A stretch of DNA of 64,000 nt from Diadophis punctatus similis (Eukaryota > Chordata > Lepidosauria > Squamata > Dipsadidae). Under the pieces are notes generated by a model. It searched no databases. It was not told the DNA's origin and worked only from the letters and a program-made list of their open reading frames with translations. Made by a program: the position numbers and the translations under genes. Positions 56,048 through 64,000 of this stretch are shown one piece after another (position 1 is the first letter of the stretch; every line of letters begins with the position of its first letter). The DNA is taken from positions 10,021,001-10,085,000 of the forward strand of contig JALIGW010000016.1 of assembly GCA_023053685.1 (NCBI GenBank). Reading direction: 5' to 3'.

Positions 56048-56506
56048 TGTTGTAAGGAATATCCTTCTGGGTTCAGTTCCAAGTGGGGAAAAAGACACTG
56101 GATTCATGGAAGTTGCTTGGAAAGAAGGTTTAATATGGTGGACAGGAGCACATGGCATGAACCCCTGTACAGAAAAGGTAGATCACATGCTTCCAGATGT
56201 GGGTGAAGAGAAAAGGAAGGGAAAGATGCTGAGTCCCTTGGTTTTATAACCTCTGTTGGGCCCCACCTCTTAGTTTCCTGTTCCTGTGTATGTAATGCAC
56301 TGATTGGTGGTCAGGCTCCCAGGAGGCCATGCAGTGGAAACTCTATAGGCTTTTGTCTGTCCCAGGCTTGGCTGAACGAATGGGCCTTGGGCAATTCCTA
56401 ATATGGCTATGACTGAAGGAGATAAATCTTTGTGATGTAGAAGACTGCTGCTGGCTATTAACAAAAGGGGGAGGGGGCTAAGAGTGAGTCTGTTTCCTTT
56501 CTAACA
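56048..56506 (-). repeat. Putative solo LTR, minus strand
   Basis: The minus strand begins TGTTAGAAAGGAAACAG and ends CCTTACAACA. It contains a CCAAT box ('GACCACCAATCAGTG'), a TATA-like 'GGTTATAAAACC' and an ATTAAA signal about 80 bases before the end, in promoter-to-polyadenylation order. TGTTAGAA...AACA ends resemble the 25,940 candidate. No target-site duplication is visible, so the class is tentative. Confidence 0.55.
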
Positions 56507-56837
56507 GCATGTTTCTCAATTTCTCTAGGGATATTCTATAGAATATATTCTGCCTTTTAATATTTCCTAGAATATTTCATTTTTCCAGGAGAGGAGTGGG
56601 TGCTAACTTCCTACAGTCTGTAAGTGAAATAAAGAAAGCTCCAACCACGATTAACATTTGACAAACTATCAAGAAGCAAACAATGCCTCAATCAAGGAAC
56701 TACCAACTCAGACAAACAAGCTAACAATAAAGAGAAACCCAATCAAGGAAACACTAAAACCACTCCCACCATCACTGACAGGGCAAGCCAGTAGTATGTA
56801 AAATGAGAGCAAAGCCCATCTCCCTACCAGCACTGAT

Positions 56838-57755
56838 TTTATTTATTTATTTATTGGTGTTTCTTATATGCCGCCCAACTCCCGGAGGACTCCGGGCGGC
56901 GTACAACAGAAAAAAATACAAGAAACCAATATAAATAGGCATTAAAACAGATATAAAAATTAAAACCGTAATCTTAAAAGCATCTAACATCCATTCAACT
57001 TCATACATACTTGGGGGTGAGCTCAAATGGATTACGCTCTACCCCCTGCCTGCAGGAAAAGCCATGTCTTAACAGCTTTCCGGAAGGCCAGTAGGGTGGG
57101 GATAGTTCGGGTCTCTGGGGGAAGTTGGTTCCAGAGCACGGGGCCTGCCACAGAGAAGGCTCTCCCCCTAGGGCCCACCAGGCGACATTGCTTAGCCGAT
57201 GGGACCTGGAGGAGGCCAACTCTGTGGGCCCTAACAGGTCGAAGGGAAGTATGAGGCAGAATGCGGTCCCGGAGATAACCTGGTCCTAAGCCATGAAGGG
57301 CTTTAAAGATGGTGATCAACACCTTGAATTGGACCCGGAGACCGATGGGCAACCAGTGCAGCTGGCGGAGTATAGGTGTCACGTGGGTGTACCTTGGCAC
57401 ACCCACCACAGCACGCGCAGCCGCATTTTGCACCAGCTGAAGTCTCCGAATACTTTTCAAGGGTAGCCCCATGTAGAACGCATTGCAGTAGTCCAAGCGC
57501 GAGGTGACAAGGGCATGAGTGACCGTGAGTAGAGCCTCCTTCTCCAAGTATGGCTGCAACTGGTGCACCAGGCGAACCTGTGCAAAGGCCCCCCTAGCCA
57601 CAGCGGAGAGATGGTGATCCAATTTTAGCTGTGGATCTAGGAGGACCCCCAAGTTGCGAGCCTGATCCGAGGGGGTCAGTTTAGCTCCCTCGAACGTCAA
57701 GGAGGGACAATTGTTATGGTCCTTAGGAGGCAATATCCAAAGCCACTCAGTCTTG
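56838..57755 (-). mobile_element. L2-clade LINE, short 3' copy
   Basis: Nearly the same sequence as the young L2 at 27,772-28,690, with (TTTA)n, the 'GCCGCCCAACTCCCGGAGG' hairpin and a coding frame from 57,032 upstream. It is 5'-truncated in the RT palm (starts inside 'KTEWLWILPPKDH'). Confidence 0.9.
57032..57745 (-). pseudogene. L2 reverse transcriptase C-terminal fragment
   Basis: About 240 codons from 'TEWLWILPPKDHNNCPSLTF' through 'TSRLDYCNAFYMGLPLKSIR' to 'TWLFLQAGGRA' and a stop. No frameshift relative to the 27,975 copy, but the catalytic palm is absent. Confidence 0.85.
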
Positions 57756-58055
57756 ATGATGTTACCTAGTTTGCTAATGAAACATCTGGAAGAAAAACAA
57801 CCTAGGTCAGAGAGTACCAAAGACCCTACAGTTCAACACTGAATTGCGATTATTCTTTGATAGGACTTATCACGTAGAATCAAGCAATTTTCTAAAGTAC
57901 TTAATTAGTTTTAAACCAAATCTTCAGAAGTGAAATATTATTTGCTCTCAGAGAGAGTGATACTGATTTCATAGTTAGCTGCACAATTGGATTGCTTCTC
58001 TGTTCTTCCATGATTCATTTCCGATAAACATTAACAAATATTACATCACTGAGAG

Positions 58056-58275
58056 CCAGTGTGGTGCAGTGGTTAAGGAATCAGGCTAGAAATTGAGAAA
58101 CTGGGACTTCTAGTCTTGTTTTAGGCTTAACGTCAGATGGGTGACTTTGGGCCAGTCATTCTTTGTCATTCTTTGGAAGCAGACAGTAGCAAACCACTGC
58201 TGAAAAACTTTGCTAAGAAAACTGCAGTGATTGGTCCAGGTGTTCACCAGGAGTCAACATTGACTTGAAGAAACT
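58056..58275 (+). mobile_element. tRNA-derived SINE
   Basis: 'GAGCCAGTGTGGTGCAGTGG' is an A-box-like head, then 'AATCAGGCTAGAAATTGAGA' and 'TGGGTGACTTTGGGCCAGTC'. Same family as 23,445 and 8,639. The last part ('GCAAACCACTGCTGAAAAAC') resembles Sauria/BovB-type tails. Confidence 0.72.
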
Positions 58276-59402
58276 GTCAAGGTGTGATTTATTGCCTGTT
58301 GTATGTATATGCAGGGAGATGCATCCCTATTCATTATAATGGTTTATTCCTGAGCATGTGATTGATATGTTCTTGTATGCATGTGTGCATTCCAATCTCC
58401 GTTCTACCCTTCTTCTTCTGACTTCCAATGAGGGAAGTCACATTTTATATTAGGCATGTGATTAATTAGAATTTATTGTTTTTGTACCGAAATAAATATT
58501 TTACTTAGACCTTTAAACTGTGGTTTTATTTCTAATGTTTGAATTCCGGGGAAAAGATCTATATCGCCTCTGTGAGAATAAATTCTCACTCCGTCAGAAA
58601 CAATCCCCCATCACCCATTTCACTATGCAAAATGGGTGGCTCCAAAACCATGTTTTTTTTAAAAAGAAGCCTCTCTTTTTCCTTTCATTTACTTTAAACT
58701 GTCCCTTTTCCAAAATCAAAACTTTGGCCTTTTTTTTAGTGAGCCAAGTGGTTGCTTAGCTAACCATCCAACAGGCCAAGAGAAGCAGATCAGTTTTGTC
58801 TCACACTGAGAGTCTATTACTGGCCAAGTCTTAAAGGGCCGGTACCTGAACACATTCTGTGTTCAGCCTTTGTCTGTCCACTCAAATTGGCAAAATTGAA
58901 CCTATTCATTTTACATTAACCTCCTAGGGATCTGAACTTCTTTTCATCTTAGAAATCATCAATTGCAAAAAAAGAGAATCAGGGATACTCCGCGAACAAG
59001 TTACAGGCGTGTTTGGCTTCTTGATTGTCTATCGGTAATAGTCTACTTAAGCTGTATTGCTGGGAGTTTCTGCCTTCCTATTTAGGTTTTTGGTGGTTTG
59101 TGAACGTAGGATTTGTGGAGGGGAGGGAGGGAGGGAGGGAGGGAGGGAGGGAGGGAGGGAGAGAGAGAGAGAGAGAGAGAGGGGGGGGATGTGTAAAAGA
59201 GAAAAGATCAGATATTTTGCAGTAACTTTGTAATGCCTGCTGTTTTGAAAATATTTCCAATTACACGAGTTGCATATAATGCAGTAGGTAAGCAGAAGAA
59301 TACCTCCTTCTGTTTTGGATGATGCATTTAAAAGGAAGGAATTTTTTTATTTATGTATAAAATTTATTTGCCGCCTATCTCCTATTCATGACACCAAGAA
59401 TG
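58276..59402. other. Non-coding sequence with a (GGGA)n tract
   Basis: (GGGA)n-(GA)n-G8 at 59,116-59,188. Nothing else recognised. Confidence 0.5.
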
Positions 59403-59718
59403 GAACAACTTACTGTGGCCGTTTTGCCATGGCCAACTCACCACAGCCAACACACCATGGCCAACTCGCCACGGACAATTCAACAATTCAATTTAATTAT
59501 TTCAAATAATTAAACAATTGTTTTAATTTTTGTCATGCACATTTCATTTTGTTCCTCCATTTGCATCCTTTTTAAAATTGATTCTGTTTCACCATTTCTT
59601 CAATATTAGTGTAACTCTTGTTCTGTCAATTGTCCTGTGACAAGTTGGCTGTGGCGAGTTGTCCCATGGTGAATTGGCTGCAGCGAGTTGGCTGTGGCAA
59701 GTTAGTTGTGGTGAGTTG
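59403..59718. mobile_element. MITE family H, copy 2
   Basis: Arms of repeated 'CCATGGCCAACTC' on the left and 'GGCGAGTTG'-type complements on the right, with the shared middle 'TTTTAATTTTTGTCATGCAC'. As in copy 1, hAT-type elements sit directly at its right end. Confidence 0.72.
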
Positions 59719-59726
59719 TCCTAGAC

Positions 59727-60100
59727 CCGTGATGGCGAACCTATGGCACGGGTGCCACAAGTGGCACACGGAGCCATATCGGTGGGCACGCGAGCTCAGG
59801 TCCGGCACGCATGTGCGTACCGGCCGGCTGATTTTTGGGCCTTCTGGGCCCACTGGGAGTCAGGAAACAGGCTGTTTCCAGCCTCCAGAGGGGGTGGGGA
59901 AGGCCGTTTTCGCCCTTCCCAGGCTCTTAGAAAGGCTCTGGAGCCTGGAGAGAGCAAAAAATGGGCGTGCCATTGCATGCTGGGAGTGAGGGGGTCATGC
60001 ATGGATGTGCATGGAATTATGAGTGTGGGCACGCACACACGTGATCCTCCGCATCCCCCCCCTTTTTGGCACGCGAACCAAAAAAGGTTCGCCATCACTA
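59727..60100. mobile_element. hAT-type MITE, family C
   Basis: Starts CCGTGATGGCGAACCTATGG and ends AGGTTCGCCATCACTA. The exact 8-bp duplication TCCTAGAC flanks it (59,719-59,726 and 60,101-60,108). Confidence 0.92.
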
Positions 60101-60108
60101 TCCTAGAC

Positions 60109-60242
60109 CATGGGTGTCAAACTCGCCACGTCACATTGCCGTCACGGTACGTTTCACGACATTTTTCTCATTTGCAGAGCTGGGGTGGGCATGGCCTAGG
60201 CATGATGCATCCAGCCCATGGGCCACCAGTTTGACACCCCTA
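60109..60242. mobile_element. hAT-type MITE, family D, short form
   Basis: Starts CATGGGTGTCAAACTCG and ends CCAGTTTGACACCCCTA. It is flanked by the same TCCTAGAC (60,101-60,108 and 60,243-60,250), so it and the family C copy share one target sequence. Confidence 0.9.
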
Positions 60243-60353
60243 TCCTAGACCCAAAGATACTGAGTGGAATCTTCCCTGAGTTAATCATATCAAGAAGTGA
60301 GCAGTGGGACAAAAAAATTAAACAAATAAGCTAGTGATTTAATCAGTCTCAAT

Positions 60354-60757
60354 CAGGTAGCCCTTGCTTTATAACCATATGTTTAGCAATGGTTCAAAGT
60401 TACAATGGCACTGAAAAAAATGAGTTACAATTGGTCCTCAAACTACCATTGTAGCATCCCCATGAACACGTGATCAAAATTCAGGTCCTTGACAACCGGC
60501 ATGATTTATGATGGTTGCAGCATCCCAGGGATATGTGATTGCCATTTGCAACCTTCTAGCCAACTTCCAGCAAACAAAGACAACAGGGGAAACCAGTTTC
60601 GCTTAACAGCTGCATGACTCACTTAACAATTGCAGAGATTTGCTTAAGAATTGTGGCAAAAAATGGTCATCAAATTGGACTTGACTCACTTAAGATCAGC
60701 CTTGCTTAGCAAAGGAAATTCTGACCCCAATTATGATAGTAAGTGAAGGACTACCTG
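60354..60757. mobile_element. TIR element, family G (CAGGTAGYCCTTGACTTA ends)
   Basis: Starts CAGGTAGCCCTTGCTTTATA and ends AGTAAGTGAAGGACTACCTG, imperfect inverted repeats. The interior has several copies of 'CACTTAACAATTG'-like text. No matching 8-bp flanks are seen. This layout is common in snake intergenic DNA and is probably hAT-related. Confidence 0.75.
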
Positions 60758-60879
60758 GGCAAGAAAAGTTAAACTGAAGGTTTTCTTTTAGTAATGAGGG
60801 AACCTCAATAAATTCAATTTGTTCCAACTTTATTGCGAAAGCTATTAAAACCAGAATATTTCAACAGCAGGATGGAGAT

Positions 60880-61680
60880 AGAATAGAATAACACAGTTGG
60901 AAGGGACCTTGGAGGTCTTCTAGTCCAACCCCCTGCTTAGGCAGGAAACCCTACACCACTTCAGACAAATGGTTATCCAACATCTTCTTAAAGACTTCCA
61001 GTGTTGGACCATTCACAACTTCTGGAGGCAAGCTGTTCCACTGGTTAATTGTTCTAACTATAGGGAAATTTCTCCTTAGTTCTAAGTTGCTTCTCTCCTT
61101 GATTAGTTTCCACCCATTGCTTCTTGTTGTACTCTCAGGTGCTTTGGAGAATAGTTTGACTCCTTCTTCTTTGTGGCAACCCTTGAGATATTGAGATATT
61201 GAGATATTGGAACATGTCTCCCCTAGTCCTTCTTTTCATTAAACTAGACATATCCAGTTCCTGCAACCGTTCTTCATATGTTTTAGCCTCCAGTCCCCTA
61301 ATCATCTTTGTTGCTCTTCTCTGCACTCTTTCTAGAGTCTCAACATCCTTTTTACATCGTGGCGACCAAAACTGAATGCAGTATTCCAATTGTGGCCTTA
61401 CCAAGGCATTATAAAGTGGTATTAACACTTCACGTGATCTTGATTCTATCCCTCTGTTAATAATGCAGCCTGTTGCTTGTCACCTTCTTGCCACTTTCTC
61501 CCAGCAATGGACCACTTGTTTCTTTGACTTTTTTCTTGTTTTTAATATGCTGGAAGAAGCTTTTTTTGTTATTTTTTACTTTTGTCGCAAGCCTTTGTTC
61601 ATTGTGAGCCTTAGCTTTCCTCACTTCATCATTACATATAAAAAGGATTTTTCATGTGAAAGAATATGTATGTTTAGTTT
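60880..61680 (-). mobile_element. CR1 LINE with internal deletion
   Basis: The 3' end (60,890-61,134) is typical CR1 ('CAGTTGGAAGGGACCTTGGA'). The coding part at 61,135-61,428 on the minus strand gives the RT thumb: '[20 protein letters not shown]', '[20 protein letters not shown]'. Beyond about 61,450 the minus strand encodes, instead of the RT palm, a region that normally precedes it: 'KAKAHNEQRLATKVKNNKKS' and '[14 protein letters not shown]'. The palm, with its catalytic aspartates, is therefore deleted. The 5' side abuts a (TTTAG)n array. Confidence 0.82.
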
Positions 61681-61788
61681 AGTTTAGTTTAGTTTAGTTT
61701 AGTTTAGTTTAGTTTAGTTTAGTTTAGTTTAGTTTAGTTTAGTTTAGTTTAGTTTAGTTTAGTTTAGTTTAGTTTAGTTTAGTTTAGT
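61674..61788. repeat. (TTTAG)n pentanucleotide array
   Basis: About 23 perfect AGTTT units. Confidence 0.97.
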
Positions 61789-62062
61789 GATAGCCCATAG
61801 GCCATATCAAAACACAGAGTTCCAAACACAAATTTTTAATAAAATTCTATAAAACACAATTTAAAATGAAATTGGAATAAAATACAATAATTTAATATAT
61901 AGGTAAGTAAAATAAGATAAAATTATATTTCAGTATTACCCCTACAATCTACCCCTATCAGTCCCACATATGCTGATCTCAACCGAACCGAACTCAAGTA
62001 CTGTGCTGTATTAAATATTGTTTTCAAATTCTGGACACACATAAGATAATGTATGTATGTAT
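61789..62062. other. Spacer, no gene seen
   Basis: AT-rich sequence beginning 'TGATAGCCCATAGGCCATAT'. Nothing recognised. Confidence 0.5.
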
Positions 62063-62333
62063 CACAGGTGGGTTCCTACAAGTTCCGATCAGTTCTATAG
62101 AACCATTAGTAACTTGGCAGCCTGGGTCACTGGAACCGGCAGCAATCCAGGCCTGCCACGTGCCCGAGCTGGTTCTCTCGGCAGTGCCATAGGCGCCACC
62201 ACCTTGTTTTTTGCTTCTGCACATGTGCAGCTTTTTTTTAGTACTGCGCATGCGCGAGACATGTAATGCGCGTCTGCCTGCATGGCGCGTCCCTGAGCGA
62301 ACCGGCAGTAGCAGAATCCGGAACCCACCCCTG
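62063..62333 (-). mobile_element. hAT-type MITE, family A, inserted in a (TATG)n tract
   Basis: The plus strand starts CACAGGTGGGTTCCTAC and ends CGGAACCCACCCCTG. The interior is reversed relative to 30,159 ('CCACCTTGTTTTTTGCTTC'). TATG repeats lie on both sides (62,049-62,062 and 62,334-62,392), so the exact duplication is hidden in the microsatellite. Confidence 0.85.
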
Positions 62334-62392
62334 GTTATGTATGTATGTATGTATGTATGTATGTATGTATGTATGTATGTATGTATGTATGA
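62334..62392. repeat. (TATG)n microsatellite
   Basis: About 14 TATG units to the right of the MITE. Confidence 0.95.
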
Positions 62393-63359
62393 TGTTTCAT
62401 ATTTCTTAATTGCTCATCTTCCTCAGAGAGAGGCTCTAGTCTGGTGTTTACATGGACTTATTTTTCTCAGCCTAGAAAATAGGTAATATTGTTTGTTTAG
62501 TTTTCTTTATTGTTATAGCCTTGTTTCACATATAGGAAGAATGTAAGCTGTTCACAGTTGATTGACAATTGGAGCGGTTGTATATGCCTACTAAAATAAT
62601 TGAATGAATAAATAACTGCTTTAAGCATTTCAAAAAATGTGGCTTTGATAATTATTTTTAAATCATGCATAATATCGCCATTAGCAGTTGACAATCACTC
62701 AGTCATATAAGCGACTTTTACTTAAGACAACTTATGATACTTATGACTTTCATTATACACTTATTATGAAAATAACACTTCTGCATGCCATAGACTCAGT
62801 GTGGCACTCAGTTAAGGTAATTTTTAAAAAGGAGTTTAAAAATAGATGCATCTGCTGATTTCAGGTCTGCTCCCATCTGTTCAAGTATCAGTCCATTCCA
62901 ACCTATTTTGCATGTTCCGTATACAAAATCATTAATAATATTTAAATTTGTATTTTAATTTACTTCATCCCATGAAATGTATACAGTATGTAAATAATTT
63001 CATCCAAAAGCATACATTTATTTATATGTAATCTACATATTCTCAAGTGCCTTCATGGATATTTTAAGCAAAAAAATAAAGAACTCTGTCTAAAATTCAG
63101 AGAAATCTAGTTTTATTCTGATCAGCATCTTAGCCAAGGAGTGTAAATGTTTGGTGTATGCTACCCAGAGTTGTTCCTGGTGAGATGGGTGGTCATATAA
63201 GTTAGATAAACAAACAAGTAATGTTAGCTTAGTCACAAAACTGAATTCCTCAAGCATCTTTAAAAGGACTGATTTCTGTGTAGGAAATAATACTGTTTGA
63301 CTGTCCCTTTTAATTATTCTATAGAGGGTGATGAGTTCTTAAGAAGAAGAGGAGGAGGA
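62393..63359. other. Non-coding sequence, no gene seen
   Basis: AT-rich. A short GA-rich patch at 63,340-63,362. Nothing else recognised. Confidence 0.5.
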
Positions 63360-63595
63360 GGACTCTATGGTCTTTGGTGCACTCTGAACTTAATGGTTTT
63401 CTTTTAGACGTTTCATTACCTGAGTAGGTAACAGCATCAGTGCTGGAAGGGAGTGGGGTTTGCTCTCTGTTTATATACAAGTGACTTTCCCTGTCAGCGG
63501 TTGGTGGGAATGTTCTTGATATTTCTATGATTAGGCTATTGTTTACAATTTGATTGTTTGTCTGAGTTAATGGTTCCGTGATTGGGGCATTGTTT
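63360..63595 (-). mobile_element. Penelope-like element fragment, copy 3
   Basis: The reverse complement matches copy 2 on the left side and both other copies on the right side. A TATA-like 'GTATATAAACAGAGAGC' precedes the hammerhead region. It is interrupted at 63,596 by a family B MITE. Confidence 0.65.
63401..63448 (-). ncRNA. Hammerhead ribozyme motif with a mutated core
   Basis: The minus strand reads CTGATGC in place of CTGATGA, then a stem II of GTTACC and GGTAAT around TACTCA (five Watson-Crick pairs plus G-U), then GAAAC and GTC. Stem II is the best preserved of the three copies. The A-to-C change in the invariant CUGAUGA should abolish cleavage. Confidence 0.6.
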
Positions 63596-63830
63596 CAGAG
63601 GTGGAATTCAGCAGGTTCTGACCAGTTCTGGAGAACTGGTAGTGGAAATTTTGAGTAGTTTGGAGAACTGGTAAATACCACCTCTGACTGGCCCCACCCC
63701 CATCTATTCTCTGCCTCCTGAGTTCCAGCTGATCCGGAGGAAATGGGGATTTTGCAATATCCTTCCCCCAGGAGTGGGGAGGGAATAGGGATTTTGCAGT
63801 AACCTTCCCCTGGAGTGGGGAGGTGTGGTG
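63596..63830 (+). mobile_element. hAT-type MITE, family B, right end missing
   Basis: Starts CAGAGGTGGAATTCAGCAGG and carries 'GGTAGTGGAAATTTTGAGTA' as in 45,326. No matching right terminus is visible before about 63,830, so it is truncated or recombined. Confidence 0.7.
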
Positions 63831-64000
63831 ACCACATACAGGTACTGAATGTAAAAGGGTTAAGTTGTTGTATAAAGGTAAAGTGTGGTTAAAAGGAATT
63901 GTATACACAAGTAAGTATGGAAGCAAACAGCTTTTAAATGCATGGTAAGTAGAAAGGGGGAGGTGTTTATCCCAGTGCTCCAGAAGGGAGGGGGGGTAGA
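63831..64000. other. Non-coding sequence to the window end
   Basis: Nothing recognised. Confidence 0.5.

Larger units (their letters stand above)
56640..57840 (+). mobile_element. Penelope-like element fragment, copy 2, split by an L2 insertion
   Basis: The left piece (56,640-56,837) matches the reverse of 63,440-63,595: 'CTCAGACAAACAA', 'CACTGACAGGG', 'GAGAGCAAA' and 'CCAGCACTGAT'. The right piece (57,754-57,840) resumes with TGATGATGTTACC and continues 'TAATGAAACATCTGGAAG'. Together they contain a hammerhead core interrupted after CTGAT. TGAT is present at both junctions. Confidence 0.65.

Noticed and set aside
61674..61788. (TTTAG)n as a telomere-like array.
   Set aside because: The vertebrate telomere unit is TTAGGG. 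This pentanucleotide is an ordinary microsatellite.

Overview
The window looks like nuclear DNA from a squamate reptile, most likely an advanced (colubroid-type) snake. The evidence is the repeat content: Sauria-type SINEs with a BovB-like 3' tail, CR1/L3 LINE 3' ends fused to an AATAG-type pentanucleotide array (the 'Snake1' arrangement), L2 LINEs with an (AAAT)n tail, a ~500 bp GATA (Bkm-type) array, R4/Dong-like LINE ends, and many hAT-type MITEs with 8-bp target-site duplications (TSDs). I found no host protein-coding exon, rRNA or functional tRNA gene that I can support. The long reading frames belong to transposable elements or are open simple repeats.

Layout. 1-9 kb: AT-rich sequence with a TA/CATA/GT compound microsatellite, an internally deleted mariner (3,611-4,191), a tRNA-derived SINE, a CR1-clade LINE end (6,947-7,590) and a Sauria SINE (8,277-8,638). 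9-14 kb: two R4/Dong-like 3' ends against trinucleotide arrays, then a longer, broken copy of the same CR1-clade LINE (11,750-13,245). 14-27 kb: SINEs, a TIR element whose ends read ACCGTATTTTT, a hAT MITE inside a CR1 end (20,354-20,935), the GATA array (22,033-22,600), a Penelope-like fragment carrying a hammerhead-ribozyme core (23,660-23,830), a Snake1-type LINE end and putative solo LTRs.

27-36 kb: an L2 LINE with 609 uninterrupted codons including the RT domain (27,772-29,900); an older L2 (33,131-35,036) split by a 1.25-kb composite TIR element (33,495-34,740) that contains three tandem ~180-bp palindromes; further hAT MITEs.

38,059-43,911: an almost complete DIRS-type tyrosine-recombinase retrotransposon on the minus strand. 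It has gag, RT/RNase H and tyrosine-recombinase reading frames, ~97-bp identical inverted terminal repeats carrying CCAAT and TATA boxes, and an internal complementary region that matches both extreme ends. Small frameshifts, two at C homopolymers, are the only lesions I see.

44-64 kb: stacked hAT MITEs (a three-level nest at 52,314-53,378 and a tandem pair sharing one target site at 59,719-60,250), palindromic microsatellites, a second L2 copy (56,838-57,755) inserted in the hammerhead core of another Penelope-like fragment, an internally deleted CR1 (60,880-61,680) and a third hammerhead-bearing fragment (63,360-63,595).

The elements do not form a pathway. They record successive insertions, with the DIRS element and the L2 at 28-30 kb looking youngest. 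Element families were named from recognised motifs, not from database searches.
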